Source: Kiloniella litopenaei (GTDB lineage Bacteria > Pseudomonadota > Alphaproteobacteria > Kiloniellales > Kiloniellaceae). From it: a stretch of 64,000 bases of DNA. The position numbers and the translations under genes were made by a program. The stretch is taken from the NCBI RefSeq assembly GCF_000982415.1, contig NZ_LANI01000002.1:310001-374000 (forward strand), read 5' to 3'. This document shows, piece by piece, positions 35,239-42,437 of this stretch. The notes under the pieces are model-generated. The model had not been told where the DNA came from, did not search any database, and was given only the letters and a program-made list of their open reading frames with translations. The stretch's first letter is position 1. The number at the start of each line of letters is the position of its first letter.

Positions 35239-36105
35239 TTACCCCCGAAAAGCGCCGCGGATATAGATCGCAAGTTCTTCTGCCAGGGCTTTGTTCGGGC
35301 CGTCGGCGAGGTACATGTTTATGCTGCATCGGGGGAGCGTCGGCAGTTCGCCGCGGTGGTCGATTTCTTCGATGCCGGGGTCGGTGAAGGTTGGGAGTTC
35401 AGGGCGCACCGCGAAGTCTGCGGCAACGGCGACCGAGGTGGAATCTTCGCTGTCGGTATCAACCGCGTCCAGCCAGGGAATCCCCGCCTGTTCCAGTGCC
35501 TCAATCATGGATCGCCGAAAGGCACAGCCGCGTACCATGGCAACGGGCAACGGGCGGGCCATCCATGCATGGCCATTGACCGCCCCGGTCCATAACAGGG
35601 GCTGCACGGCCAAAAGCTCTGCATTTTCGGGCAGTTTTTGATCCTTGTTATATACCTCTGTCGTCAGGATCAAATCCTGTTGACCGTGTTCTATTTCAGC
35701 AGCCAGATCGATTGATCCCGCGGTTTTCAACTTGACCTGCACGCGGGGGAAGTCCCGGTTGAACTGTTTGAGGACATGTGGAATATGCGGCCTGATCACG
35801 TCACCCGGCACGCCAAGGCAGATACTGCCCTCATACTTCGGGGCCGTTAATCTGCCCCAGATTTCATCGTTCAGGTCCAGCATGGACCGGGCGTAGCCAA
35901 GCAACTGGTCGCCCTCAGCCGTTGGCCGGATGCCACGCCCGCTGTTACGATCCAGCAAGGGCAGACCAACACTTTCTTCCAGCCGTTTGATTTGCATGCT
36001 GATGGTCGATTGCGTCATATGCAGCTTGTTCGCCGCTGCTGTCATGCCGCCTGTCTCGCTGACAGTAATAAAGCTGCGCAATGTGCCGAGGTCAAAATTT
36101 CTCAA
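35239..36105 (-). CDS. LysR-family transcriptional regulator
   Basis: A 288-residue LysR regulator. The N-terminal winged helix (Leu-Arg-Ser-Phe-Ile-Thr-Val-Ser-Glu-Thr-Gly-Gly-Met-Thr-Ala-Ala-Ala, then Thr-Gln-Ser-Thr-Ile-Ser-Met-Gln-Ile-Lys) is canonical, followed by a periplasmic-binding-protein-like effector domain from about residue 90. The start is a TTG at 36105; no in-frame ATG lies near it. It is divergent from a DUF1127 gene about 200 nt away, which is probably its target. The effector is unknown. Codons are GC-rich, unlike the neighbouring HEAT gene. Confidence 0.93.
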   Translation of the reverse strand: MRNFDLGTLRSFITVSETGGMTAAANKLHMTQSTISMQIKRLEESVGLPLLDRNSGRGIRPTAEGDQLLGYARSMLDLNDEIWGRLTAPKYEGSICLGVPGDVIRPHIPHVLKQFNRDFPRVQVKLKTAGSIDLAAEIEHGQQDLILTTEVYNKDQKLPENAELLAVQPLLWTGAVNGHAWMARPLPVAMVRGCAFRRSMIEALEQAGIPWLDAVDTDSEDSTSVAVAADFAVRPELPTFTDPGIEEIDHRGELPTLPRCSINMYLADGPNKALAEELAIYIRGAFRG

Positions 36106-36128
36106 TCTACTGACTTTCTTTTATTGGT

Positions 36129-36160
36129 CCTGCCTTCTATTAGGCCTGTCTTCTATTAGT
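36129..36160. repeat. Tandem duplication, period 16
   Basis: CCTGCCTTCTATTAGG at 36129-36144 is followed by CCTGTCTTCTATTAGT at 36145-36160 (14 of 16 identical), in the LysR / DUF1127 divergent promoter region. Confidence 0.9.
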
Positions 36161-36302
36161 CATGCCCCTAAAAACAGAGCTATCAATTTTTGTGATGATA
36201 TTAATCAAAACTATTCACTTCCATAATAATAAATCCATGACAATATATCAATAACATTGATCGCAACGGTCGAAACCATCACATTCTGCAATGGAGGATG
36301 AA

Positions 36303-36599
36303 ATGCTAAAACAACCATGTCATACCTTGAACGCATGTCACACTGTGGGCACAAACGGCGCTTGCGGGGCTTCTTTTTCTCGGGACCACAAAATTTTTGC
36401 CTCCTCGACAAAAGAAGCGACAACATTCTTTTCCCGCGTCTTGGGCCTAATTATAAAAGCCTTTGAAATTCGCGAAGAACGCCGCACGCTGGCTGGTCTC
36501 AGCCTTGAACAGCGCGAAGATATCGGTGTCAATACAGAACAGGTTCATCAGGAAAGCCTGCGTGCCTATTGGGATCTCCCCGCCAATCGCCTTAGTTAA
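36303..36599 (+). CDS. DUF1127 domain protein
   Basis: A 98-residue protein whose last 50 residues form the DUF1127 domain, with the Glu-Arg-Arg-Thr-Leu-Ala-Gly-Leu-Ser-Leu-Glu-Gln-Arg-Glu-Asp-Ile-Gly segment, a short arginine-rich motif that in small alphaproteobacterial members binds RNA and tunes phosphate, C1 or stress metabolism. The N-terminal half is Cys- and His-rich (Pro-Cys-His-Thr-Leu-Asn-Ala-Cys-His, then Gly-Ala-Cys-Gly) and may bind metal, an unusual addition. The ATG at 36303 has GGAGG 4 nt upstream; the ATG at 36291 does not. It is divergent from the LysR gene. The stop codon lies inside a tandem duplication. Confidence 0.85.
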   Translation: MLKQPCHTLNACHTVGTNGACGASFSRDHKIFASSTKEATTFFSRVLGLIIKAFEIREERRTLAGLSLEQREDIGVNTEQVHQESLRAYWDLPANRLS

Positions 36600-36627
36600 G
36601 TCTGGAAATGGGGTTAAGTCTGGAAAT
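36595..36627. repeat. Tandem duplication across the DUF1127 stop codon, period 18
   Basis: GTTAAGTCTGGAAAT occurs at 36595-36609 and again at 36613-36627 (15 identical bases, period 18). The first copy contains the TAA stop of the DUF1127 gene (36597-36599). Confidence 0.9.
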
Positions 36628-36721
36628 CGAAGCTAGCCGTGGAACCCGACAGGTCAGGCTTAATACCAGATCACATCCACACTTTTTAGCTGACAAACCT
36701 GCTGTTTGATAATGCTAAAAC

Positions 36722-36754
36722 AAAACCCGATAGGATTAGTCCTATCGGGTTTTT
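36722..36754. terminator. Terminator between DUF1127 gene and prfB
   Basis: A 14-bp stem AAAACCCGATAGGA / TCCTATCGGGTTTT with a 4-nt loop and a T-run. It is bidirectional and serves the convergent prfB gene as well. Confidence 0.9.
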
Positions 36755-36783
36755 CTTGAGAGATTACAGATCAACGCAGTTGA

Positions 36784-37921
36784 TCAAAGAAGCTCTTCGA
36801 CCTCTCCATCTTCGCTCGTGCCGCCTTTGAGCTTGGACGCCAATGATGCCTCGAGGAACATATCAATATCTCCGTTTAGCACAGCGCCCGAGTTGCTGGT
36901 CTCTGCCCCTGTGCGGAGATCTTTCACCATCTGATAGGGCTGCAAGACGTAAGATCTGATCTGTCGTCCCCATCCGATCTCGGTTTTTGAATCGGCTTCG
37001 GCCTGTGCTGCTTCTTCCCGCTTTTGCATTTCGTGTTCGAACAAACGGGATTTCAACATGTTCATCGCGGTCGCGCGGTTTTTATGCTGCGAGCGGTCAT
37101 TCTGACACTGCACAACGATACCTGTGGGTTCGTGGACGATACGGATCGCTGAATCGGTGGTGTTCACGTGCTGCCCCCCCGCGCCGGAAGCACGGAAAGT
37201 ATCAACGCGGATATCCTTGTCGAGAATTTCGATGTCAAAGCTGTCATCAATCACCGGATAGACCCACGCAGAGCTAAAGGACGTATGACGACGGGCCTGT
37301 GAATCATAGGGCGAGATACGCACAAGACGGTGAACCCCGGCTTCGGTTTTCAGCCAGCCATAGGCATTATGGCCCTTGATCATGACCGTGGCCGACTTCA
37401 GGCCGGCTTCCTCACCGCTGCTTTCTTCCAGCCACTCAACTTTATAGCCATGCTGTTCTGCCCAGCGGGTGTACATGCGCAACAACATTTCGGCCCAGTC
37501 CTGTGCCTCTGTCCCGCCAGCCCCGGCATTGACCTGTAGATAACAGTCGTTGGCATCGGCTTCACCGGACAACAGACTTTCCAGCTGTTTTTTATCCGCC
37601 AGTTCCTTCAGGGCGAAAATCTGGTTCTCACCCTCGTCCACAGAATCCTGATCGCCTTCGTCCTCACCCATCTCGATCAGCAAGGTGGCTTCTTCCACGT
37701 CGCTTTCGATCTTGCGCACAGCCGCAATCGACTGTTCCAGATGCGTACGCTCTTTCATCAGCGTCTGGGCAAGCTGTTGATCATTCCAGAGTTCCGGGTC
37801 TTCGGCACGAACGTTCAGTTCGTCCAGTCGTCTAAGTGCGGCATCCCAGTCAAAGATGCCTCCTCAGCAACGTCAGCGACTGTTCAATATCGCTAATCGC
37901 CGCTTCGATCTCGGCGCGCAT
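36784..37921 (-). CDS. prfB: Peptide chain release factor 2 (programmed +1 frameshift)
   Basis: RF2 ends translation at UGA and UAA. The gene is read in two frames: 23 codons from the ATG at 37921 to CTT (37855-37853), then after a +1 shift 355 codons from GAC (37851) to the stop at 36784, 378 residues in all. The second frame has the Gly-Gly-Gln motif that hydrolyses peptidyl-tRNA (Ser-Gly-Ala-Gly-Gly-Gln-His-Val-Asn) and the decoding Ser-Pro-Tyr-Asp-Ser region. The join point reads CTT TGA C with AGGAGG 3 nt before CTT, as in E. coli. Low RF2 lets the ribosome shift, raising RF2. A good ribosome-binding site (GAGGAGG) lies before the ATG. It is last in amiC - PBP1A - prfB. Confidence 0.96.
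37849..37864 (-). promoter_or_regulatory. prfB programmed frameshift site
   Basis: Read on the minus strand: internal Shine-Dalgarno AGGAGG (37864-37859), spacer CAT, slip codon CTT (37855-37853) and the UGA stop with following C (37852-37849). This is the classical RF2 autoregulatory +1 frameshift signal. Confidence 0.95.
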
Positions 37922-38006
37922 GCTTACACGGCCTCCTCGTCAGCTAAATTTAAAAAATTAGTAATTCGGTTTTTACCAGTTCCGTCTTCTACCCGTTTCA
38001 GGCGGG

Positions 38007-40445
38007 TTAATACAAGCCCTCGGTTGTCAATCCATCGGTTACAGACAAAAGCGGATTGTCATTCTCTTCCCCGTCACCCGAAAAATTCGGCGATGGAACG
38101 TTTTCCGGCTTGAAGGCTTCGACAATGACATTGCTGTCATTTACCCCGGCCAGACGGCCTGTTTCAGCATTAATTCTAACCAATCTGATACCCGCAGGCA
38201 CCCGGAATGGTGTTGCCGGGGCATCCTTCAAAGCCTCTTCCATAAAGGATTTGAAAATTGGTGCGGCGGCACTCGCGCCCTGTTCTCGGGCCCCAAGTGT
38301 TTTGGGGGTATCAAAGCCCACATAGGCCCCCACGGCCAAATCCGGTGAAAAGCCCAGAAACCATGCATCAAAGCTTTTGTTGGTTGTTCCTGTCTTCCCG
38401 GCAAGTGGTTTGCCGATAGACTTGATTCGGCGCCCTGTTCCACGCTGGACAACGCCCTCTAGCATGGAAACAACCTGATATGCGGATGCCGGATCGACAA
38501 TCTGTTCGCGCGTGTCCGGTAATGTGGGAACAGGCTGGTTCTTCCATTCGCCATCACTCACACAGGGCAAACAATTTCGCGAATCATGCCTGAAGACTGT
38601 TTTACCGCGCCGATCCTGAATGCGATCAACAAGTGTCGGTTCAATCCGCTTACCACCATTAACCAGCATGGCATAAGCCGTGGTCATCTGTAACAGAGAT
38701 GTTTCCCCCGCCCCCAAGGACATTGACAATACGGGTTTCATATTGTTTTCAATACCAAATCGCCGTACATATTCGACGATTTTATCCATGCCAACATTTT
38801 GCGCCAGACGAACTGTCATCAGGTTTCGGGATTTTTCCAAACCTACCCGCATACGGGTCGGTCCGTAGAATTTTTTGGTGTAGTTACCCGGTTTCCACTT
38901 TCCAAGGCCCGCCCCTTGATCCAAGGCAAAGGGGGCATCCTGAATAAGTGTTGCAGGGGTATAACCATTATCAAGACCACTTAGATAGATAAAGGGCTTG
39001 ATCGCAGAACCCGGCTGTCGAATTGCCTGTGTCGCACGGTTAAATGAACTGCGATCAAAGGAAAATCCGCCGGACATGGCCAAGATCCGGCCAGTATGCG
39101 GATCAATAGCAATAAGACCGCCATTCACATCCGGGATTTGTCGCAGGGCAAAGGTATTTTCGGGGTAGTCATTGCCTTTTGGTGTTTTTGTCACAGGCTC
39201 GACAAGAACAACATCCCCCAGTGACAACACATGCCCAGGTGTACTCGGTACACCGCCATAGCGCTGATTTTTAAGCCACTTACGTGCCCATTTCAGCTCA
39301 CTCATGGGAATAGTGCCACGCGTACCATCCACAAGCCCAATCGCAACAGATTTTTTACCCACTTCCAAAACAGCCGCCAGCTTCCACGGATCAGCCCCTT
39401 TGGGTGTGGGGATTGCTTCCAGCTGTATTTTCCAACCGTCCGGGGATTCCGGATCATAGGTCGCAACAGGACCACGCCATCCATGACGGCGATCATATTC
39501 GATCAAGCCATCCCGTAAGCTCTTTTGGGCAATCTTTTGCAAGCGGGGTTGCAGCGTTGTTCGAACGGATAGCCCCCCTTCGTACAGCCCTTCTTCACCA
39601 TAAAGATCAATTAGCTCACGGCGTACTTCTTCGGAAAAATAAGGGGCATCAACAACTTCGGTACGGTCCCGCTTAATTATCTCAAGCGGTGACTGCCAGG
39701 CTGTTTCCGCTTCGTCCTTGGTAATCTTGCCATTTTCCAGCATGCGCCCAATGACCCAATTACGCCGGGCAAGTGCCGCGTCATGACGCCGCACGGGATG
39801 GTAATTCGATGGTGCTTTTGGCAAGGCAGCCAGATAGGCAGCTTCTGCAATTGTCAGTTCATCAAGCGACTTGTTGAAATAGTTCAACGAAGCAGCTGCC
39901 ACACCATAAGATCGGTAACCCAAGAAGATTTCGTTCAAATAGAGGTCAAGAATACGCTCTTTCTCAAAGGCATTTTCAATACGAAAGGTCAAAATGGCTT
40001 CTTTGATCTTGCGCTCGTAAGAAACTTCGTTGGTCAGCAAAAAGTTTTTTGCGACCTGTTGCGTAATCGTTGACGCACCGATCAAACGCTTGCCCGAGCC
40101 AATATTCTTGATATTGGTCATCATCGCCCGGGCAAGAGAGAGATAATTCAACCCGCCATGGGTATAAAAATCTTTATCTTCGGCAGAAAGGAAAGCATCT
40201 TTTACACGGGTCGGGATTGCCGTAATTGGTACATAGATACGCTTTTCCTTGGCGTATTCTTCCATCAAACGGCCGTCACCCGCGTGAACACGTGTTACGG
40301 TCGGCGGATCATAATCTTTAAGGTCGGTATGTTCCGGCAGGCCTTTGCCATATTCGTAAAAGGCATAGAGAACCACGCCCCCGCCAGCAATTGCCATCAC
40401 AATTCCCAGACCAAACAAATAGCCCATTATCTTTAGAAACTTCAC
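38007..40445 (-). CDS. mrcA: Penicillin-binding protein 1A (bifunctional glycosyltransferase/transpeptidase)
   Basis: An 812-residue class A PBP that polymerises and cross-links peptidoglycan. Residues 8-30 form the membrane anchor. The glycosyltransferase domain (about 60-230) has Glu-Asp-Lys-Asp-Phe-Tyr-Thr-His-Gly-Gly and Ser-Thr-Ile-Thr-Gln-Gln-Val-Ala-Lys-Asn. The transpeptidase domain has Gly-Ser-Ala-Ile-Lys-Pro-Phe (SxxK), and Lys-Thr-Gly-Thr-Thr near residue 700. An OB-like insert of about 110 residues lies between, as in PBP1A of alphaproteobacteria. The start is a GTG at 40445. It lies between amiC and prfB on the same strand, 85 nt from prfB. Confidence 0.96.
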   Translation of the reverse strand: MKFLKIMGYLFGLGIVMAIAGGGVVLYAFYEYGKGLPEHTDLKDYDPPTVTRVHAGDGRLMEEYAKEKRIYVPITAIPTRVKDAFLSAEDKDFYTHGGLNYLSLARAMMTNIKNIGSGKRLIGASTITQQVAKNFLLTNEVSYERKIKEAILTFRIENAFEKERILDLYLNEIFLGYRSYGVAAASLNYFNKSLDELTIAEAAYLAALPKAPSNYHPVRRHDAALARRNWVIGRMLENGKITKDEAETAWQSPLEIIKRDRTEVVDAPYFSEEVRRELIDLYGEEGLYEGGLSVRTTLQPRLQKIAQKSLRDGLIEYDRRHGWRGPVATYDPESPDGWKIQLEAIPTPKGADPWKLAAVLEVGKKSVAIGLVDGTRGTIPMSELKWARKWLKNQRYGGVPSTPGHVLSLGDVVLVEPVTKTPKGNDYPENTFALRQIPDVNGGLIAIDPHTGRILAMSGGFSFDRSSFNRATQAIRQPGSAIKPFIYLSGLDNGYTPATLIQDAPFALDQGAGLGKWKPGNYTKKFYGPTRMRVGLEKSRNLMTVRLAQNVGMDKIVEYVRRFGIENNMKPVLSMSLGAGETSLLQMTTAYAMLVNGGKRIEPTLVDRIQDRRGKTVFRHDSRNCLPCVSDGEWKNQPVPTLPDTREQIVDPASAYQVVSMLEGVVQRGTGRRIKSIGKPLAGKTGTTNKSFDAWFLGFSPDLAVGAYVGFDTPKTLGAREQGASAAAPIFKSFMEEALKDAPATPFRVPAGIRLVRINAETGRLAGVNDSNVIVEAFKPENVPSPNFSGDGEENDNPLLSVTDGLTTEGLY

Positions 40446-40627
40446 GCCTTAAATCCTAACCAGCATCAATGCAGTAATCTGCTAATCTGCCTCAAAACTA
40501 TGACAACCATATGGCAAAAACAGGCAACAACCTGTCATACAAACGCCCCCTGTCCCGTTCAAAACAGGATGACACATGGGGTAAATTTCTTCCCGTTACT
40601 ATAACAAAAAGCCACCAAATGCCAGTA

Positions 40628-40663
40628 ATTGGGTGTTATAACTTTATTGGGTGTTATAACTTT
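40628..40663. repeat. Perfect 18-bp tandem duplication across the amiC stop codon
   Basis: ATTGGGTGTTATAACTTT occurs twice in a row with no mismatch (40628-40645, 40646-40663). Read on the minus strand, the upstream copy encodes the last amidase codons (Ser-Tyr-Asn-Thr-Gln); the stop spans the junction and the second copy is untranslated. Confidence 0.95.
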
Positions 40664-41885
40664 CCAGCTTGCCGAAATATTGATCCACTGCACGGCCAAT
40701 GGCGGTGACCAGTTTTAGTTTGTGATTCTCGCTTTGCAACAATCGTTCTTCCTGTCTGTTTGACATATAGCCCAGTTCGACCAAAACAGACGGAATTATG
40801 GGTGATTTAAGCACGGCAAAACCCGCTGAACGATGAGGGCGCCCCAACAGCTTGGCCTCGCGCCTCATCTCACCAACCAGCACATTCGCAAACTGCTTGC
40901 CCTGATTATTTGTTTCGCGCTGGGCCAGATCGATCAAGATTTTACTGACATCAGCAGACTGTTCGCTCAGATCAAAGCCAATAATAATATCAGCCTTATT
41001 CTCTTTCGCCGCCAGGGCTTCGGCCTCTTTATCCGATCCCTTTTCAGACAGGCTATAGACCGAAAAGCCTCGAACCCGGCTGGAAGGATGTTTGTTTGCA
41101 TGAAGGGAAATGAAAAGATCTCCATTCGCCTTTTGCGCAATGCCTACCCTTTGCCGAAGTGCCAGGGATGTATCAGTTTCCCGTGTCATAACAACCTGAT
41201 AACGCCCCTTACTTTCGAGAACTTTTTTCAGGCTTTTTGCATAGCTCAGGGCCAGTTTCTTTTCCTGTATTCCCGACACACCAATAGCACCGGGATCAAC
41301 ACCGCCATGCCCCGCATCTATCACAATGACTTTTCTGGCTTTTTCTGGCTTCTTTGGGGCGGTCAGCGATGGCGCGATTGGTGTTGCCGCAACCTGTGTC
41401 TCTTTCTTTAACGGGGTCGCGGATGTCAGCTGACGTTTCTGTTCCCCCGAAGACTTATAGGCCTCAGCTGTAATGCGTTTGATATCCACAACCAACCGAT
41501 GTTTGTGACCATCCTTTGGCGGCAGCAAAAAAGCAGAAGTAATGGTAACAGGATATCGTGCGTCCAGAACAACACGACTGATATTTGGTTCAAAAAGACC
41601 GAACCGGAGCGCCTGTACCGCCCCGGTTGCTCTGGGAACCTTGTTTTTAGGAACCTTCCAGTTCAACTTTGGCAGGTCAATAACAATGCGATAGGGATCC
41701 GGAAGTGTGAAGATTCGATAGGCTGGTTCTTCGGATAATTCCATCACAAATCGGGTTTTATCCGGGTGCTTTCCGATTCGAATGGCATCCAGATCAGAAC
41801 TCTGGGCACTCACCGTTATGAAAAGAGCAACCAAGGTCAGGATAAATCCCACCAGTCCGGTACAGCTAAAAAACCTAACGTTCAT
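40644..41885 (-). CDS. amiC: N-acetylmuramoyl-L-alanine amidase (AmiC type)
   Basis: A 413-residue periplasmic zinc amidase that cleaves the peptide stem from peptidoglycan to separate daughter cells. A signal peptide (residues 1-28) is followed by an AMIN domain (about 32-135, targeting to septal wall) and a Pro/Thr-rich linker. The Amidase_3 domain (about 185-405) has Asp-Ala-Gly-His-Gly-Gly-Val-Asp-Pro-Gly-Ala, the metal His in Ser-Leu-His-Ala-Asn-Lys, and the catalytic Glu in Val-Glu-Leu-Gly-Tyr-Met-Ser-Asn. Upstream and divergent is rne. Downstream lie PBP1A and prfB, a synteny common in alphaproteobacteria. Confidence 0.95.
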   Translation of the reverse strand: MNVRFFSCTGLVGFILTLVALFITVSAQSSDLDAIRIGKHPDKTRFVMELSEEPAYRIFTLPDPYRIVIDLPKLNWKVPKNKVPRATGAVQALRFGLFEPNISRVVLDARYPVTITSAFLLPPKDGHKHRLVVDIKRITAEAYKSSGEQKRQLTSATPLKKETQVAATPIAPSLTAPKKPEKARKVIVIDAGHGGVDPGAIGVSGIQEKKLALSYAKSLKKVLESKGRYQVVMTRETDTSLALRQRVGIAQKANGDLFISLHANKHPSSRVRGFSVYSLSEKGSDKEAEALAAKENKADIIIGFDLSEQSADVSKILIDLAQRETNNQGKQFANVLVGEMRREAKLLGRPHRSAGFAVLKSPIIPSVLVELGYMSNRQEERLLQSENHKLKLVTAIGRAVDQYFGKLESYNTQ

Positions 41886-41941
41886 GCGCTCTTTATCTCA
41901 AAAATCACTGTTTAATACCAAGCTATTTTCGGTTTAATCTA

Positions 41942-42437
41942 AGTATGTTACTCGAAAAACATACTCAAAACAGACCCCTAATATCACGTAATTTTAAAAT
42001 GAATCCAAAAAAGTGAAATTACCTTCTAGCACAGAGGGAACGGTCCTGCTAATCTACAGACAGAAAATTCTACGCTGATAGTGGGAAATACCCAACTTAC
42101 AGCGTGTACTGATGCCTCAGGAGGCTCTGTTAGCCAGAAGCTGCAGATTTCGGTCTTTATAAAAGACGCCCTGAGAAGCAAGTACAACAAGCCAAACTGA
42201 TGGGGCAAGGTTTTACAAAACAACTACCCCCTCAACACTTTTTAACTTAATCGAATCGTTTCATTTTTATGAACGATTCCCAAGCGAGAGCGTTCCCGTT
42301 CGAAACTACGGCTACGCAGGATAAAGAAACGGTAATGAACGCTCTTGATCATATAAATTCATCGACACTGATGTTCCGTGCGCCGCCTTTGTTATGGCTT
42401 ACCAAAGGCGCAGGCCGCACGCTGGAGTTACTCACGT
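41942..42437 (+). promoter_or_regulatory. Structured rne promoter/leader region (multi-hairpin 5' UTR)
   Basis: A gene-free region of about 500 nt upstream of rne. Stems seen by eye: AGTATGTT / AACATACT (41942-41965); CTGCTAAT pairing with GTTAGCCAG (42046-42053 with 42129-42137, one bulge) and enclosing ACGCTG / CAGCGT (42072-42105) and GCCTC / GAGGC (42114-42125); GTCTTT / AAAGAC (about 42153-42167); GGGG…GTTTT / AAAAC…CCCC (42202-42230); GAATCGTT / AACGATTC (42253-42279); CGCCTTTG / CAAAGGCG (42384-42410). The last hairpin lies 14 nt before the ribosome-binding site GGAG (42424-42427). RNase E autoregulates through its leader in E. coli; the same is inferred here. A separate small RNA cannot be excluded. 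Confidence 0.55.
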
